64,000 nucleotides of DNA from Rugalucina vietnamica (taxonomy: Eukaryota > Mollusca > Bivalvia > Lucinida > Lucinidae), in contig OZ024870.1 of assembly GCA_964017185.1 (NCBI GenBank), forward strand, positions 56,918,312 through 56,982,311. Reading direction: 5' to 3'. Shown here piece by piece: positions 31,626 through 44,281 of the stretch. The notes beneath the pieces are model-generated. The model had not been told where the DNA came from. It ran no database searches and saw nothing but the letters and a program-made list of their open reading frames with translations. The stretch's first letter is position 1. Each line of letters opens with the position of its first letter. Both the position numbers and the translations under genes were made by a program.

Positions 31626-34600
31626 TTAGCTCACCTGAGCCTAAGGCTCACAAGGTGAGCTTATAGGATGGCAATGATCCGGCGTCCGTCCGTCGTCCAT
31701 CCGTCGTCCACAATTTCAAAGATCTTCTTCTCTGAAATCGCTTGGCCAATCAAAGTGAAATTTTATGTGGAGCATCCAATGGTAGGGGGAACTGAAGTTT
31801 GATCGCGAGATTCGGGTCACATGACCAAGATGGCCGCCACGCCCATATATGGTAAAAACATTTTCAAAAATCTTCTTCACCAGAACCGGTGGGCAGATTT
31901 CCATGAAACTTGGTATGTAGCATCAGGGACTTCAGCCAATCATAGTTTGATCAAATGATGACCCTTGGATGACCTTGAACTATTTTACGGCAAGGTCAAA
32001 TTTGGAAACATAGGCTTTTATATGGGAAAAGTGAAAAACTATGGATGTTTTGAAAACTATTGCAGCCTGAGGCCTGAAAAGTGGTAGATGCAAACAACTA
32101 ATGGAGTAGATGGAGGTATGTGATTAATTTAGGTCAAGGTCATCTCTTGACCTCGGCCAGTCTGTCATCCATACACACTTTTCAAATATCTTCTTCTCTG
32201 ACACTGCTCGGCCAATCAAAGTGAAATTTTATGTGGAGCATCCATGGGTAAGGGAAACGAAAGTTTGATCACAAAATCCAGGTCACATGACCAAGATGGC
32301 CGCCACGCCCATATATGGTAAAAACCACTCAAAAATCTTCTACAGAACCGGTGAGCCGATTTCCATGAAACTTGGTATGTAGCATTTGGGACTCCAGCCC
32401 ATCATATTTTGATCAAATGATGACCATAAGATGACCTTGACCTATTTTACGGCAATGTCAATTTTGGAAACATAGGCTTTTACATGGGAAAAAAGTGAAA
32501 ACTATGGATTTTTTGAAAACTACTGCAGCCTGAGGACTGAAATGTGGTAGATGCAAACAACTAATGGAGTAGATGCAGGTATGTGATTAATTTAGGTCAA
32601 GGTCATCTCTTTTCAAATATCTTCTTCTCTAAAACTGCTTGGCCAATCAAAGTGAAATTTTATGTGGAACATCCATAGGTAGGGGAGACGAAAATTTGAT
32701 CGACAAATCCAGTTCGCATGACCAAGATGGCCGCCACGCCCATATATGGTAAAAAACACTCAAAAATCTTCTTCTCCAGAACCGACAGGCCGACATTCAT
32801 GAAACTTACTATGTAGCATTTGGGACTCCAGCCCATCATAGTTTGATCAAATGATAACCATAAGATGACCTTGACTTGTTTTACAGCAATGTCAATTTTG
32901 GAAACATAGGCTTTTACATGGGAAAAAGTGAAAACTATGGATTTTTTGAAAACTATTGCAGCCTGAGGCCTGAAAAGCGGTAGATGCAAACAACTAATGG
33001 AGTAGATGGAGGTATGTGATTAATTTAGGTCAAGGTCATCTCTTGACCTTGGCCAGTCTGTCATCCATATATACTCTTCAAATTTTGGCCAATGAAAGTG
33101 AAATTTTATGTGGAGCAACCATGGGTAAGGGAAACGAAAGTTTGATTGCCAAATCCAGGTCACATGAACAAGATGGCCGCCACGCCCATATATGGTAAAA
33201 ACCACTCAAAAATCTTCTTCTCCAGAACCGGCAGGCCGATTTTCATGAATCTTGGTATGTAGCATTTGGGATTCCAGCCCATCATAGTTTGATCAAATGA
33301 TGACCCCAGGATGACCTTGACCTATTTAACCGCAATTTCAATTTTGGAAACATAGGCTTTTACATGGGAAAAGTGAAAACTATGGATTTTTTTAAACTGT
33401 CGCAGCCTGAGGACTGAAAAGTGGTAGATGCAAACAACTAATGGAGTAGATGCAGGTATGTGATTAATTTAGGTCAAGGTCATCTCTTGACCTTGGCCAG
33501 TCTGTCGTCCATACACACTTTTCAAAGATCTTCTTCTCTAAAACTGCTTGGCCAATCAAAGTGAAATTTTATGTGGAACATCCATAGGTAGGGGAGACGA
33601 AAATTTGATCGCCAAATCCAGTTCGCATGACCAAGATGGCCGCCACGCCCATATATGGTAAAAAACACTCAAAAATCTTCTTCTCCAGAACCGACAGGCC
33701 GACATTCATGAAACTTACTATGTAGCATTTGGGACTCCAGCCCATCATAGTTTGATCAAATGATAACCATAGGATGACCTTGACTTGTTTTACAGCAATG
33801 TCAATTTTGGAAACATAGGCTTTTACATGGGAAAAAGTGAAAACTATGGATTTTTTGAAAACTGTTGCAGCCTGAGGCCTGAAAAGTGGTAGATGCAAAC
33901 AACTAATGGAGTAGATGAAGGTATGTGATTAATTTAGGTCAAGGTCATCTCTTGACCTTGGCCAGTTTGTCATCCATACACACTTTTCAAAGATTTTCTT
34001 CTCTGAAACTGCTTGACCAATCAAAGTGAAATTTTATGTGGAACATCCATAGGTAGGGGAGACGAAAATTTGATCGCCAAATCCAGTTCGCATGACCAAG
34101 ATGGCCGCCACGCCCATATATGGTAAAAAACACAAAAAAATCTTTTTCTCCAGAACCGACAGGCCGACATTCATGAAACTTACTATGTAGCATTTGGGAC
34201 TCCAGCCCATCATAGTTTGATCAAATGATGACCATAGGATGACCTTGACTTGTTTTACAGCAATGTCAATTTTGGAAACATAGGCTTTTACATGGGAAAA
34301 AGTGAAAACTATGGATTTTTTGAAAACTATTGCAGCCTGAGGCCTGAAAAGTGGTAGATGCAAACAACTAATGGAGTAGATGGAGGTATGTGATTAATTT
34401 AGGTCAAGGTCATCTCTTGACCTTGGCCAGTCTGTCATCCATATACACTCTTCAAATATATTCTTCTCTGAAACTGCTTGGCCAATCAAAGTGAAATTTT
34501 ATGTGGAGCAACCATGGGTAGGGGAGACGAAAGTTTGATTGCCAAATCCAGGTCACATGAACAAGATGGCCGCCACGCCCATATATGGTAAAAACCACTC

Positions 34601-35838
34601 AAAAATCTTCTTCTCCAGAACCGGCAGGCTGATTTTCATGAATCTTGGTATGTAGCATTTGGGACTCCAGCCCATCATAGTTTGATCAAATGATGACCCT
34701 AGGATTACCTTGACCTATTTAACCGCAATTTCAATTTTGGAAACATAGGCTTTTACATGGGAAAAGTGAAAACTATGGATTTTTTGAAAACTGTCGCAGC
34801 CTGAGACCTGAAAAGTGGTAGAAGCAAGCAACTAATGGGGTAGATGAAGGTATGTGATTAATTTAGGTCAAGGTCATCTCTTGACTTTGGCCAGTCTGTC
34901 GTCCATACACACTTTTCAAAGATTTTCTTCTCTGAAACTGCTTGACCAATAAAAGTGAAATTTTATGTGGAGCGTCCATGGATAGGGGGAACAAAAGTTT
35001 GATCGCAAAATCCAGGTCACATGACCAAGATGGCTGCCATGCCCAACTATGGTAAAAACCACTCAAAAATCTTCTTCTCCAGAATCGGCTGACCGATTTA
35101 TGCGAAACTTGGTATGTAGCATTTGGGACTCCAGCCCATCATAGTTTGATCAAATGATGACCATAGGATGACCTTGACTTATTTTACGGCAAGGTCAATT
35201 TTGGAAACATAGGCTTTTACATGGGAAAAGGCGAAAACAATGGATATTTTGGAAACTGTTGCAGCCTGAGGCCTGAAAGTTGCTAGATGCAGACAACTAA
35301 TGGAGTCAATAAAGGTAGGTTATTAATGAAGGACAAGGTCATTTCTTGACCTTGAGCCAAGGTCATTTAAATATCAAAATTAAAATTTTGGTTTTCTCAG
35401 AAATCACTGCGTTTGGAAACTGTTGCAGCCTGAGACCTGGGCCCAGTAACTCGAAAGCATCGTAAATTACCCAACTTACGACAAACTTAAGATGACCACC
35501 TTAAAATTTACGCCATTGCTTTTCCAGGTACACTAAGCTGTCGGAACTTTTTTTCAAATGAAAGGTGCCACTTTGTAAGATAAGACGTCGCCAAAGTTAC
35601 GATGCTGTTAAGTTGTCACCGTTACTTAAGGTCCTTTTCAGTTTTTCACCATAATCCCTAAGATGATTTACTTAAGTTGTTCGTAAGTTGATCTTAAGCT
35701 TAAGATGGCTTTGAGTCCCCTGATGCAGATGCAGTCAGTAAAGGTGTGTGAGTATTCAAGGTCAGGGTCATTTCATGATGACTTAATACTCCAAGATCAG
35801 GCTTCAGGTGAGCGTTCTTAGGACCAATGGTCCTCTGG
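31626..35838. mobile_element. Family T element expanded into ~8 units of ~460 bp
   Basis: Both family ends are present: TTAGCTCACCTGAGCC and CAGGTGAGCG...CAATGGTCCTCTGG. Between them, units begin at the 'cttcttctctgaaactgc' block near 31722, 32190, 32620, 33079, 33529, 33997, 34461 and 34925. Units near 32620, 33529 and 33997 share private variants ('gaacatccataggtagggg', 'agttcgcatgacc'). Those near 33079 and 34461 share others ('gcaaccatgggta', 'catgaacaagatgg'). A minus-strand frame of 109 codons recurs in the first group but is a by-product of the repeat. Confidence 0.9.
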
Positions 35839-36777
35839 TTAGCTCACCTGAGCCGAAGGCTCACAAGGTGAGCTTATAGGATGGCCATGCTCTGTCGTCC
35901 GTCCGTCAGTCAGTCGTCCGTCGTCTGTCAACAATTTCAAACATCTTCTTCTCTGAAACCGCTTGGCAAATCAAAGCCAAACTTCACGTGGATCATCCTT
36001 AGGAAGGGGGGACGAAAGTTCATACAAATGGTGCAGGTCACATGACCAAGATGGCTGCCATGCCCATATATAGTAAAAACCATAAAAATATCTTCTTCTC
36101 TGGAACCGATGGACCAATTTCAACGTAACTTGTAATGTAGCATCGGGGACTCTGGATCATCATTCTGTATATAAATCATGACCTTGGGTTGACCCTGACC
36201 TATTTTATGGCAAGGTTAATTTTGGTTAGATAGGCTTTTCAATTAAAAAAAGTGAAAACCTTGAATTTTTTCAGGACGTTTTGTAGCCTGTGACCTGAAA
36301 GATGGTAGATACAGACAACATGTTGGCTAATAAAGTGTTGTGAGTATAAAATGTCATGGTCATTTCTTGACCTTGGCCAAAGGTCATTTACAAATTAAAT
36401 GTAAAACTTAATTTTCTCAGTAACCGCTTGACCAATCAAAGCCAAATTGTATATGTAGTATCCTTGGGATAGGGGAACTTAAGTTAATATAAATTGTCAA
36501 GATCACATGACCAAGAAGGCCGTCATGGCTATAAATAGCAAAAACCTTTAAAAAATCTTCATGAGGCCTACGATTTTGAAACTTTGCATGAAGCATCAAG
36601 GGAAGGAGCTCTACATACATGTATGTCGCCTATGCATTTGAATGGGAAAAATTGTCAAAATGTCATTTCAAGAGAAAACTTTATGGAAATGGGCAAATGG
36701 ACTGAAAATTTATGATTCTGAAAAAAATGGTCCCCAGGGGCAGGGTTGCCCCCTCCCGGGGCAATATACATGTATAT
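35839..36777. mobile_element. Family T element, head-to-tail with its neighbour, right end lost
   Basis: Begins TTAGCTCACCTGAGCCGAAG directly after the preceding element's terminal CTCTGG. Two units follow. It is cut off at 36777 by an LTR. Confidence 0.85.
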
Positions 36778-37462
36778 TGTAACGAGACCACCTCGCCGAG
36801 GCGTACTTGTCAGGATTCCAAAGGTGGCGTTACAAAATTTGTGGATTCGACCTGGACTGACATCAATGCATGTTGATGTTGAATGAAAGACTTGTTTTAG
36901 TTTCTACCTAGCGCTCTATTAATAAAGTAAACTACTTTGAAAACTAAGCAAGTTAAGGTACACTGATGGGTATTCAATAAATTATTAATGTGCTGACCCT
37001 TAAACTCTATAAATACTTCAGGAATTGCACAAGAAAATACATATTTGTAACGGTTCCCTAATTTCAGAAGGTTTTACTGGTTAAACCAGGTGTACCTTTA
37101 AAGGCAGAATATATACAAGACAATACAAGATATAAGAAGTCCCTTAAAGTTTAACCTAAGCCTTAATAATAGAAGAAAAAATGCCAACCTTTCAGAACAA
37201 ACTGTAAACAAAGCACCTTTCCACTTTTCAGGAAGAGCTAACTAAACACGTAACGTGATTATGAGACCTGGACAGGCCCTAGACCCTTGCTCTTTCATGG
37301 CATGTTGAAAGGTTGCAAAGGTTGGAGGAAAGGTGTATTCAGGCTTCTAATATACAGAAGTGTTTCGATTAGTGACAGAGGACACTAATGGCGGACCCCA
37401 GGGATGTCGTCGCTTATGTAGTCCAGGCCCACGTGACCCTTGTGACGTCATCAAAGGTTGCA
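36778..37462 (-). mobile_element. Solo LTR of the Gypsy family
   Basis: Runs TGTAACGAGACC ... GGTTGCA on the plus strand and is closely similar throughout to the LTR at 59295-59995, in the same orientation. No primer site, polypurine tract or internal sequence adjoins it. Flanking 5-mers (TATAT and CGACT) do not match, so the ends have been rearranged. Confidence 0.8.
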
Positions 37463-38299
37463 CGACTGTATGCCTAGCTAATAGCCACCAAAATCACGCC
37501 AATACACATACCAGAGATCTATGTCATTTGACTCGAAAAACAACTACTTATTACTAGTACCCTAGAATCCAGTCAGGGTAATTTTTGAAGGAGGTGACAT
37601 CTCCTGCTATAGTTGGTTTGAATGCATTTTTGAATAGTTTTAACCTTCCCATAAATGGTTTAGGTGGGCTGCTCTGGAACATTTTTTGGCAGATAGGTTT
37701 ACTCACACCATGTTCTGAGGTACCTTGGAAAAATACGCATTCCATACAAAGCAGACTTTTACATCATTTATGGGGACATAGTGCTCTTTTAATAAATAAA
37801 ACAATGCACATTTATACAAATACTTTGAATATGAATAGCTTCACACCTTTCAAAATGCATTTAAAGATCATAAAGTGCTATAAATCCTTTATAATGTAGG
37901 GTTTTGTCATGCCAAGTTACCCCACCCACTTTTAAGCAATGTGCGTGTTCGAAATTTATCGATAACTTTGCTTTTTTTAGATACTTTTATTTGAAACATT
38001 ATCATTCATCGAGATTACACTCTGCCTTTGTGCCTATCTGGGTATTTGTATCTACAGCTGACCGTTTTGGTCTATTCAACTGTATGTCTGTAGCACGTAA
38101 TTTGCCGAAATCATTTCTTTTACGGACAAAACAATTTATTTTTCATCTAGTTATAATGAAACATTTGGAAGGCAAAATCAGAAGTACTAAATGGGCCACA
38201 TTCATATACCAAAAAGGTATCAATCCCTATTCAATACATTATAGGTATGCCCATATCGATGTATTTTAGTGTGGTCTATAATAATAAAAGGCTATATCT

Positions 38300-40620
38300 A
38301 CCAAAGTAAGGAAAAAATAAAGAGGTATACCTACAAAAGTTCTGATATCCCTAGATAGCTGAAATGGTGTTTTATGATTACTTAGACTTGGTTCTATAGG
38401 CTGGTATTCATGTTAATAAATATATATTAATATTTTTGATGGACACATTGAAAATAGAGAAACAATGCAGAAAAATAAAAGGTGTATACATAGAGAAGTT
38501 CTTGTTTCTAGGCATTCAATGCTCATTTTGAGCTGAAAATGGTGTAAAATAATTGCTGAGATAATTATCTTTTGGTATGAAATCGGATTAATTAATCATT
38601 ATGATTTAAAAGTTTAAAACTGATATTGAAATCATAGATAATTAAAGAAAAAAAAAATGAAGAAAAATAAAAGGGGTGTACTCACAAAAAATCTTGTATC
38701 TTGGCATCTGACGCTCCTGAATAGCTGAAAATGGTGTCAGATGATTGTGTTGATTTTTATATATAAGCTTGTATTTATAAGCATGAATCATGTGACTCAA
38801 AGTTGTAATATTTTATGAAGGCATAGAAGATATGGGGAAAAGGTGGAAAAAAGTAAAGGGGTATACACACAAAAAAGCTTGTATCTTTATCTCTAACGGG
38901 CCTGAATAGCTGAAATGGTGTCAAAAGATTACTTTGACGTTGTTCTATCTACTTGTATTCATATATATAAATCACATGACTCAAAGTGGTGATAATTGTT
39001 ATGAAGGCATAGAAGATGGAGGAAAAATGTCAGAAAAATAAAGGGGTATTCTTACAAAAGTTTCTGTTTCTAGTCAAACAATGAATATAAAGAGCAGAAA
39101 ATGGAATCAAACACTTGTTTAGACAATTATCTATTGGTTTATAATCAGATAAGTTAATCATATGATTTCAAGTTTCAAAAATAGTATTGAAATCATAAAT
39201 AGTTTTAAGGAAACTTGAGGAAAAAATGAAGGGGTATACTTACTTAAGTTCTTGTATATTGGCCTCTGGCGGTACAAAATGACTGAAAATTATGTTAAAT
39301 GATTGCTTTGACCGAAGCATGTCGGTTGGTATTCAGATATATAAACCATATGATTAAATGTATTAATGATTTTTATGAATACGTAAATAATATAGAACAA
39401 AATGTGGAAACGATGACAGAGTATACATACAAAAGTCCCTGTATCATGGCACCAGATGACCATAAAGAGCTGAAAATGGTGTTAAATAATTGCTATGACA
39501 ATTATCTTTTGCTATGAAATCGGATGAATTAATAAAATGATTTCAAGTTTTAAAATATTATTGAAAACATAGATAATTAAAGAAATAATGAGGAAAATAA
39601 AATGGGGTATAGTTACAAAAAATCTTATATCTTGGCCTATGATGAACCTGAATAGCTGAAAGTGGTGTCAAAAGATTGCTTAGACTTTGTTCTATAAGTT
39701 TGTATTCATATATATAAATCAAAGGAACTCCGGATGCTAATAATTTTTGTGAAGGCATAGAAGATGGAGGAAAAATGCGGGAAAAATAAAGGGATATACG
39801 TACATAAGTTCTTTTTACTAGTCAACCAATGGCTATAAAGAGCTGAAAATGGCATCAAATGATTGTTTAGACAATTATCTATTCGAATGTAATCATATGA
39901 ATTATTCATATGGTTTCAAATTTCAAAAATATTATTGAAAACATAAATACTTAAAGAAAAAATGAGGAAAAAATGAAGGGATATACTAACATAAGTTCTT
40001 ATATCTCGGCCTCTGGTGGCCCCAAATAGCTGAAAATGGTGTTAAATGATTGCTTTGACTAAGCCACAATTAGCTGGTATTCAGATATATTAACCATACG
40101 ATTAAATGTTTTAATAATTTTTATGCATGCGTAAAACTTATAGGGAAAAAACGCGGAAACGATAATGGGTGTACATACAAAAGTCCTTCTATCATCGCCT
40201 CAAACGACCATAAAGAGCTGAAAATGATATACAAGACAATTGTCTATTTGTATATGTTCAAATAAATCGATCATGTGATTTCAATTGTCCAAAAATATTT
40301 ATGAATACTTAAATAATTAGAGAAAAAATGAAGAAAAGTTAAAGGGGTATACTTACAAAAGTTACTGCATCTTGGCTTTTTATGGCTCTATAGAAATGTA
40401 GATGGCATCATGAGATTGCTAAGACAATGCTCTATTGGTCCATGTTAAGATATATAAATTGTGCGACTTAATCTTTCAGTATTTTTAAGAAATAAGAGCA
40501 AACTACAGACAAAGCAGGAATTGACTCACAAAATTACCTGTAAATCGGCTGCTAATTGACCTATAAGGCTTCAAATGGCATCCAATTACATGTATTGCTA
40601 AGGCACTGCACTGTTGCCTG
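38300..40620. repeat. 187-bp satellite array, ~12 monomers, four-monomer higher-order period
   Basis: Monomers start at the 'aaaggggtatacatacaaaag' block (one base shorter in most) near 38309, 38481, 38669, 38854, 39042, 39229, 39417, 39603, 39789, 39976, 40164 and 40342. Monomers four apart (offset 747-749) share private words: 39042 with 39789 ('ctagtcaa', 'ataaagagc'), 39229 with 39976 ('ggcctctgg', 'ttaaatgattgctttgac'), 39417 with 40164 ('caaaagtcc', 'atcat'), 38854 with 39603 ('ggtgtcaaaagatt'). Confidence 0.9.
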
Positions 40621-40880
40621 TGATATATAATAACAGAATATAATTTATTGTTTCATTTAAATGGGAGTAATACTTCGGAAATTTTTTGACAAAGTTTCAT
40701 CAAAAGTACTTACCTCCAACTTAAGCAAGTTCTATTAACATTAATGTCATATCGAGGTATTTTGTTATGAGGTTGCAGACTAATATTGTGAATGATAATG
40801 TTCTATCAATATATGTATGATACATTTCAAAGAAAATATCGTAATATTCTGATAAATGATAACTGTCATGTTACAAAGAT

Positions 40881-41602
40881 ACAAGTAGGCAAAGATCAGG
40901 AAAAGGCTAAATCAGAAAAAGATTCCCACTCCAAAAACCGAGGTGGGAAAAAACCAAACTAACAATCAGGTACTTATACCATGAAAACATTTCGTAAGCC
41001 GAATGAGCAGCTATTTTCCCAATAGATGGCCACTCAGTTACCTTAACTTTACTAAAAATATGAACACATACATAAGGCGCCAACAGCACAAAAATATTTT
41101 AAACACCAAGACATAAAACAAAAAGAACCACCACAGAAGTATCGACTTGGAACGATCAGTAACACAAAGTTACTGGCGGGTCTAACTAGTAAAATTCATT
41201 TACTATTTAGAGATTCACCACGAGGACCGAAGAACTAACTAAATGTTATGAACCACTGCAGAAGCTGAGGGTGAGGTTTAGGCCGTGTAAAATCGATTTA
41301 AACCCGCCAGTAACTTTGTGTTACTGATCGTTCCAAGTCGATACTTCTGTGGTGGTTCTTTTTGTTTTATGTCTTGGTGTTTAAAATATTTTTGTGCTGT
41401 TGGCGCCTTATGTATGTTTGCATATTTTTAGTTAAGTTAAGGTAACTGAGTGGCCACCTATTGGGAAAATAGCTGCTCATTCGGCTTACGAAATGTTTTC
41501 ATGGTATAAGTACCTGATTGTTAGTTTGGTTTTTTCCCACCTTGGCTTTTGGAGTGGGAGTCTTTTTCTGATTGCGCCTTTTCCTGATCTTTGCCTACTT
41601 GT
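40881..41602. repeat. 722-bp foldback with 301-bp arms
   Basis: Arms are 40881-41181 and 41302-41602, with a 120-bp spacer. The arms are complementary over nearly the full length, including 'cgtaagccgaatgagcagc' and 'gtatcgacttggaacgatc'. After the right arm (about 41608-41662) a piece of the spacer reappears inverted. A one-arm copy is at 2115-2425. Confidence 0.9.
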
Positions 41603-43201
41603 ACTTTTTAAACCGATTTTACATGGCCATAACCTCACCCTCAGCTTCCGCAGTGGTTCAGTGATATAGAAGAAATAAATAAAGAAAATACTAAACATTG
41701 ATACCAACGTTTAACATGAATAACGGAAAGCAGGGTGAGCAGCTATTGAAGGTATTAGGTGGTCACAGTGCTAGCTTGGACAGAACAAGTAAAATGCAGA
41801 GGGCTAAGTGATCATCCATATGCAGAGTTTTAAAGTGGGTGGGGTAATTCTGTGTGAAATAATGCCATACTTTCAAAAGATCATGAGGTTTTGAGAGTAA
41901 AATGAGACTGCACTTTATACTTTTGCTTACAAACAATATACAATGCACTGGAAAGTAACTAACAAATAAGAAACAATAACCAATTTATATACTACATTTT
42001 AGCAGACATTTCATAGAATATATAGCTTTTTGCCATAGCACTACCTCCATACATCAATGAATCTGAGCATTGTGCCAAAAATTCAAGAGCAGCCCACTTG
42101 ATCCTTCATCGGGAAGGTGAGGACTTCTTAAAACATTCAAACCAACTATAGCAGGAGATGTCACCTCAAACTCGAAAAATGTAAGAGATACTTTGTTCTA
42201 GGGTAAGAGACAATTTTTGATTTCGGTGTATAGTAAGGTAAGTGTCAGAAATATTCATAAATAATGCTAAAGCGTACATACAATTGATACCTTATGTTTG
42301 TACTGAGCTTGACCATTAGCAAATATACCTAAATTGATTTAATAATGCATTATCAGCTCTAAGAAAATGCCACAAACTTCATTTAAGTTATAGTCTTGAT
42401 TGTTTTAATGCATTACGCCCTCCTCGGTAATTAGTTATGGTCTTGTCGGGCTGTTAGTCGCGTAGGAGCCACCGCTCCTGTGCATAGAGGCAAGTTACCA
42501 GTTCTTAGTTCACATTTCTTTTGCCATTAACTTGAATCAGTCATCGAAAAGAATGCCTAATTTAGAAATATTTTCAAACCAAGACTTCCTGAAAATATTC
42601 ACTAGTACAAATGTGCATGTAGTTGACTTTACACTATTTTATACCATTGATGCATTACCACATTTAGGTATACCCCTAAGTATAGGTCCATACAGTTTAG
42701 TAAACAGTTTTATTGCTTTTCAGGCTATTGTTTAAGCATGTTAAAGAGGATAGATTGTTAAAAACAAACTAACCATAAAAAAGATTAACATTAAAATTAC
42801 ATACATGTATATTAGTAAGGTGGGTGGGGTAATTTTACATGTAAAGTGGTAAAAATATTGATACAGAAAAATGTTTTAGCAATACAGGCGTTTCATAATC
42901 AAATCAATAGTTTCTAAAATTGTTTAAAATACAAAAGCGAGTCATACAGACAGAGATAATGACTGGATAATGGAGAAGTATGTAGTTGTCTGTTTATTAT
43001 ATTAAAAGCTTATTTCATAGCAGTACCATACAACATCGCCTGATTAGACTATCGTGCCAAAAAATTTCAAGAGCAGCCCACCTAATCCTTCTTAGGGAAG
43101 GTTAGGACTAGCCAAAAATGCATTCAAACCAACTATAGCAGATGATGTCACCTCCAACTCTAAATATGCAAGATACAGGATTTCGGGTTCTAGGGTATAG
43201 T

Positions 43202-43815
43202 GAGATGAGCAGCCAGCACATCAATAATATAAGTATACATTTATACTATTTACAGTACTTTGAACGGGTAAATTATAAGTTTGATTAAACTTAAATCTGG
43301 ACCTTATATTGACGTTATTTACTTGAGACAACATACAGACAAAATGAAAGTTTTTAACATGATACTTTGAAAATTTTCTTGTTTGAGACAAAAAGTTTTA
43401 ACTTTGAGATATTTTACAGATTTATGTACCAGGAGACTGAGATGACCAATCCAGACAGACAAGGCGAATTCTTAGACATACAGAGACTTTGGAGTTACAG
43501 GTATATTATGAAGTCTGACTGTGAATTTAAAAGAAGCGCATTGCCTCCAGCAGATTTTTTTTTTTAAATCAACAAAAATATTTTAGCAAAATTTGTAGTG
43601 CAAAAAAAATATCAGTTTTATACAAGTAAATAGATTTTCTAACTAAACTAACTTAAACTTATTCCAGAATCGTTGTCTTGGTCGATATTCCATAGCCTTC
43701 TTTCTTTAAGTAGTCTCTTTGTTGTTTTAGGTTTTCAATTAAGATAATTAGAACTGATATATTTTAAACGCGACATCTTATGGTAATCGTTGTTGATTGG
43801 TGTTTCACTCTACAG
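43202..43815. other. No gene seen
   Basis: AT-rich, ending in a pyrimidine-rich run and TACAG (43811-43815) that could be the acceptor of the exon-like frame that follows. Confidence 0.4.
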
Positions 43816-43992
43816 ATTGACTTCAGTCTGGATTTAGTACATTCCTTCCCTGCTCAAACATCATCTGAATCCGTTCACGAAACAGTCATCTCACTCCTGG
43901 TAGATACAGTTTTTAGAGAATTTAGAAGGTCATACCGAGAGTGTGGTACAGTTCTAATCGTTTGGAAACGAGTTCCTTTAGCCCAGGGAGGT

Positions 43993-44219
43993 TGGACTGA
44001 AGGATTTCGCATGTTTTATAGCATTGTCAAGTTAGATCGCAACGCCACTGACGTACCGCCTTAGTAACGTTACGTTAGTCGAGTTGCCAATGGTGAATGA
44101 GACGTTATAATCGTAAAATACCAGTACTGCTTGAATAATTGAAATGAATTAAAATTTCGGAACTCATAATTGGAGTTTGTTTATTTGGTTGAATTCCATA
44201 ATCGGGAATCATCGGACCA
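43993..44219 (+). repeat. 5' LTR of the Gag-only element
   Basis: 227 bases, beginning TGGACTGAAGG and ending ATCATCGGACCA (TG...CA). It appears identical to 46266-46492. Confidence 0.93.
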
Positions 44220-44223
44220 AAAC

Positions 44224-44235
44224 TGGTAGCAGAGC
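44224..44235 (+). promoter_or_regulatory. Primer binding site, initiator tRNA-Met type
   Basis: TGGTAGCAGAGC lies four bases after the 5' LTR. It is complementary to the CCA end and acceptor stem of animal initiator tRNA-Met (about 11 bases), the animal counterpart of the well-known plant site. Confidence 0.8.
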
Positions 44236-44281
44236 GAGGTTCAAATAAATCCAGAATCGAGTAGAATACGGAAGCAAAGCA

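Larger units (their letters stand above)
37553..43201. mobile_element. ~5.65-kb non-coding element with ~140-bp inverted ends
   Basis: The left end reads ACTAGTACCCTAGAATCC; the reverse complement of the right end reads ACTATACCCTAGAACCC. The similarity continues through 'gctatagttggtttgaatgc' and 'aggtgggctgctct' for about 140 bases. The right end region is partly duplicated (about 41740-42215 and 42815-43200). Inside are a 187-bp satellite array and a foldback element. A 121-codon frame (37904-38269) has no recognisable domain. No transposase is seen and no target duplication could be fixed. Confidence 0.7.

Noticed and set aside
32660..34363. Three nearly identical 109-codon minus-strand frames
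   Set aside because: They recur because the ~460-bp repeat unit recurs; the frame is lost in other units and has no domain.
36778..37462. 3' LTR of the Gypsy element at 49.6-60 kb
   Set aside because: Same family and orientation, but no polypurine tract adjoins it and 12 kb of unrelated sequence intervenes.
38300..40620. CRISPR-like regular repeats
   Set aside because: Whole 187-bp monomers repeat; there are no short constant repeats with unique spacers, and the DNA is animal.
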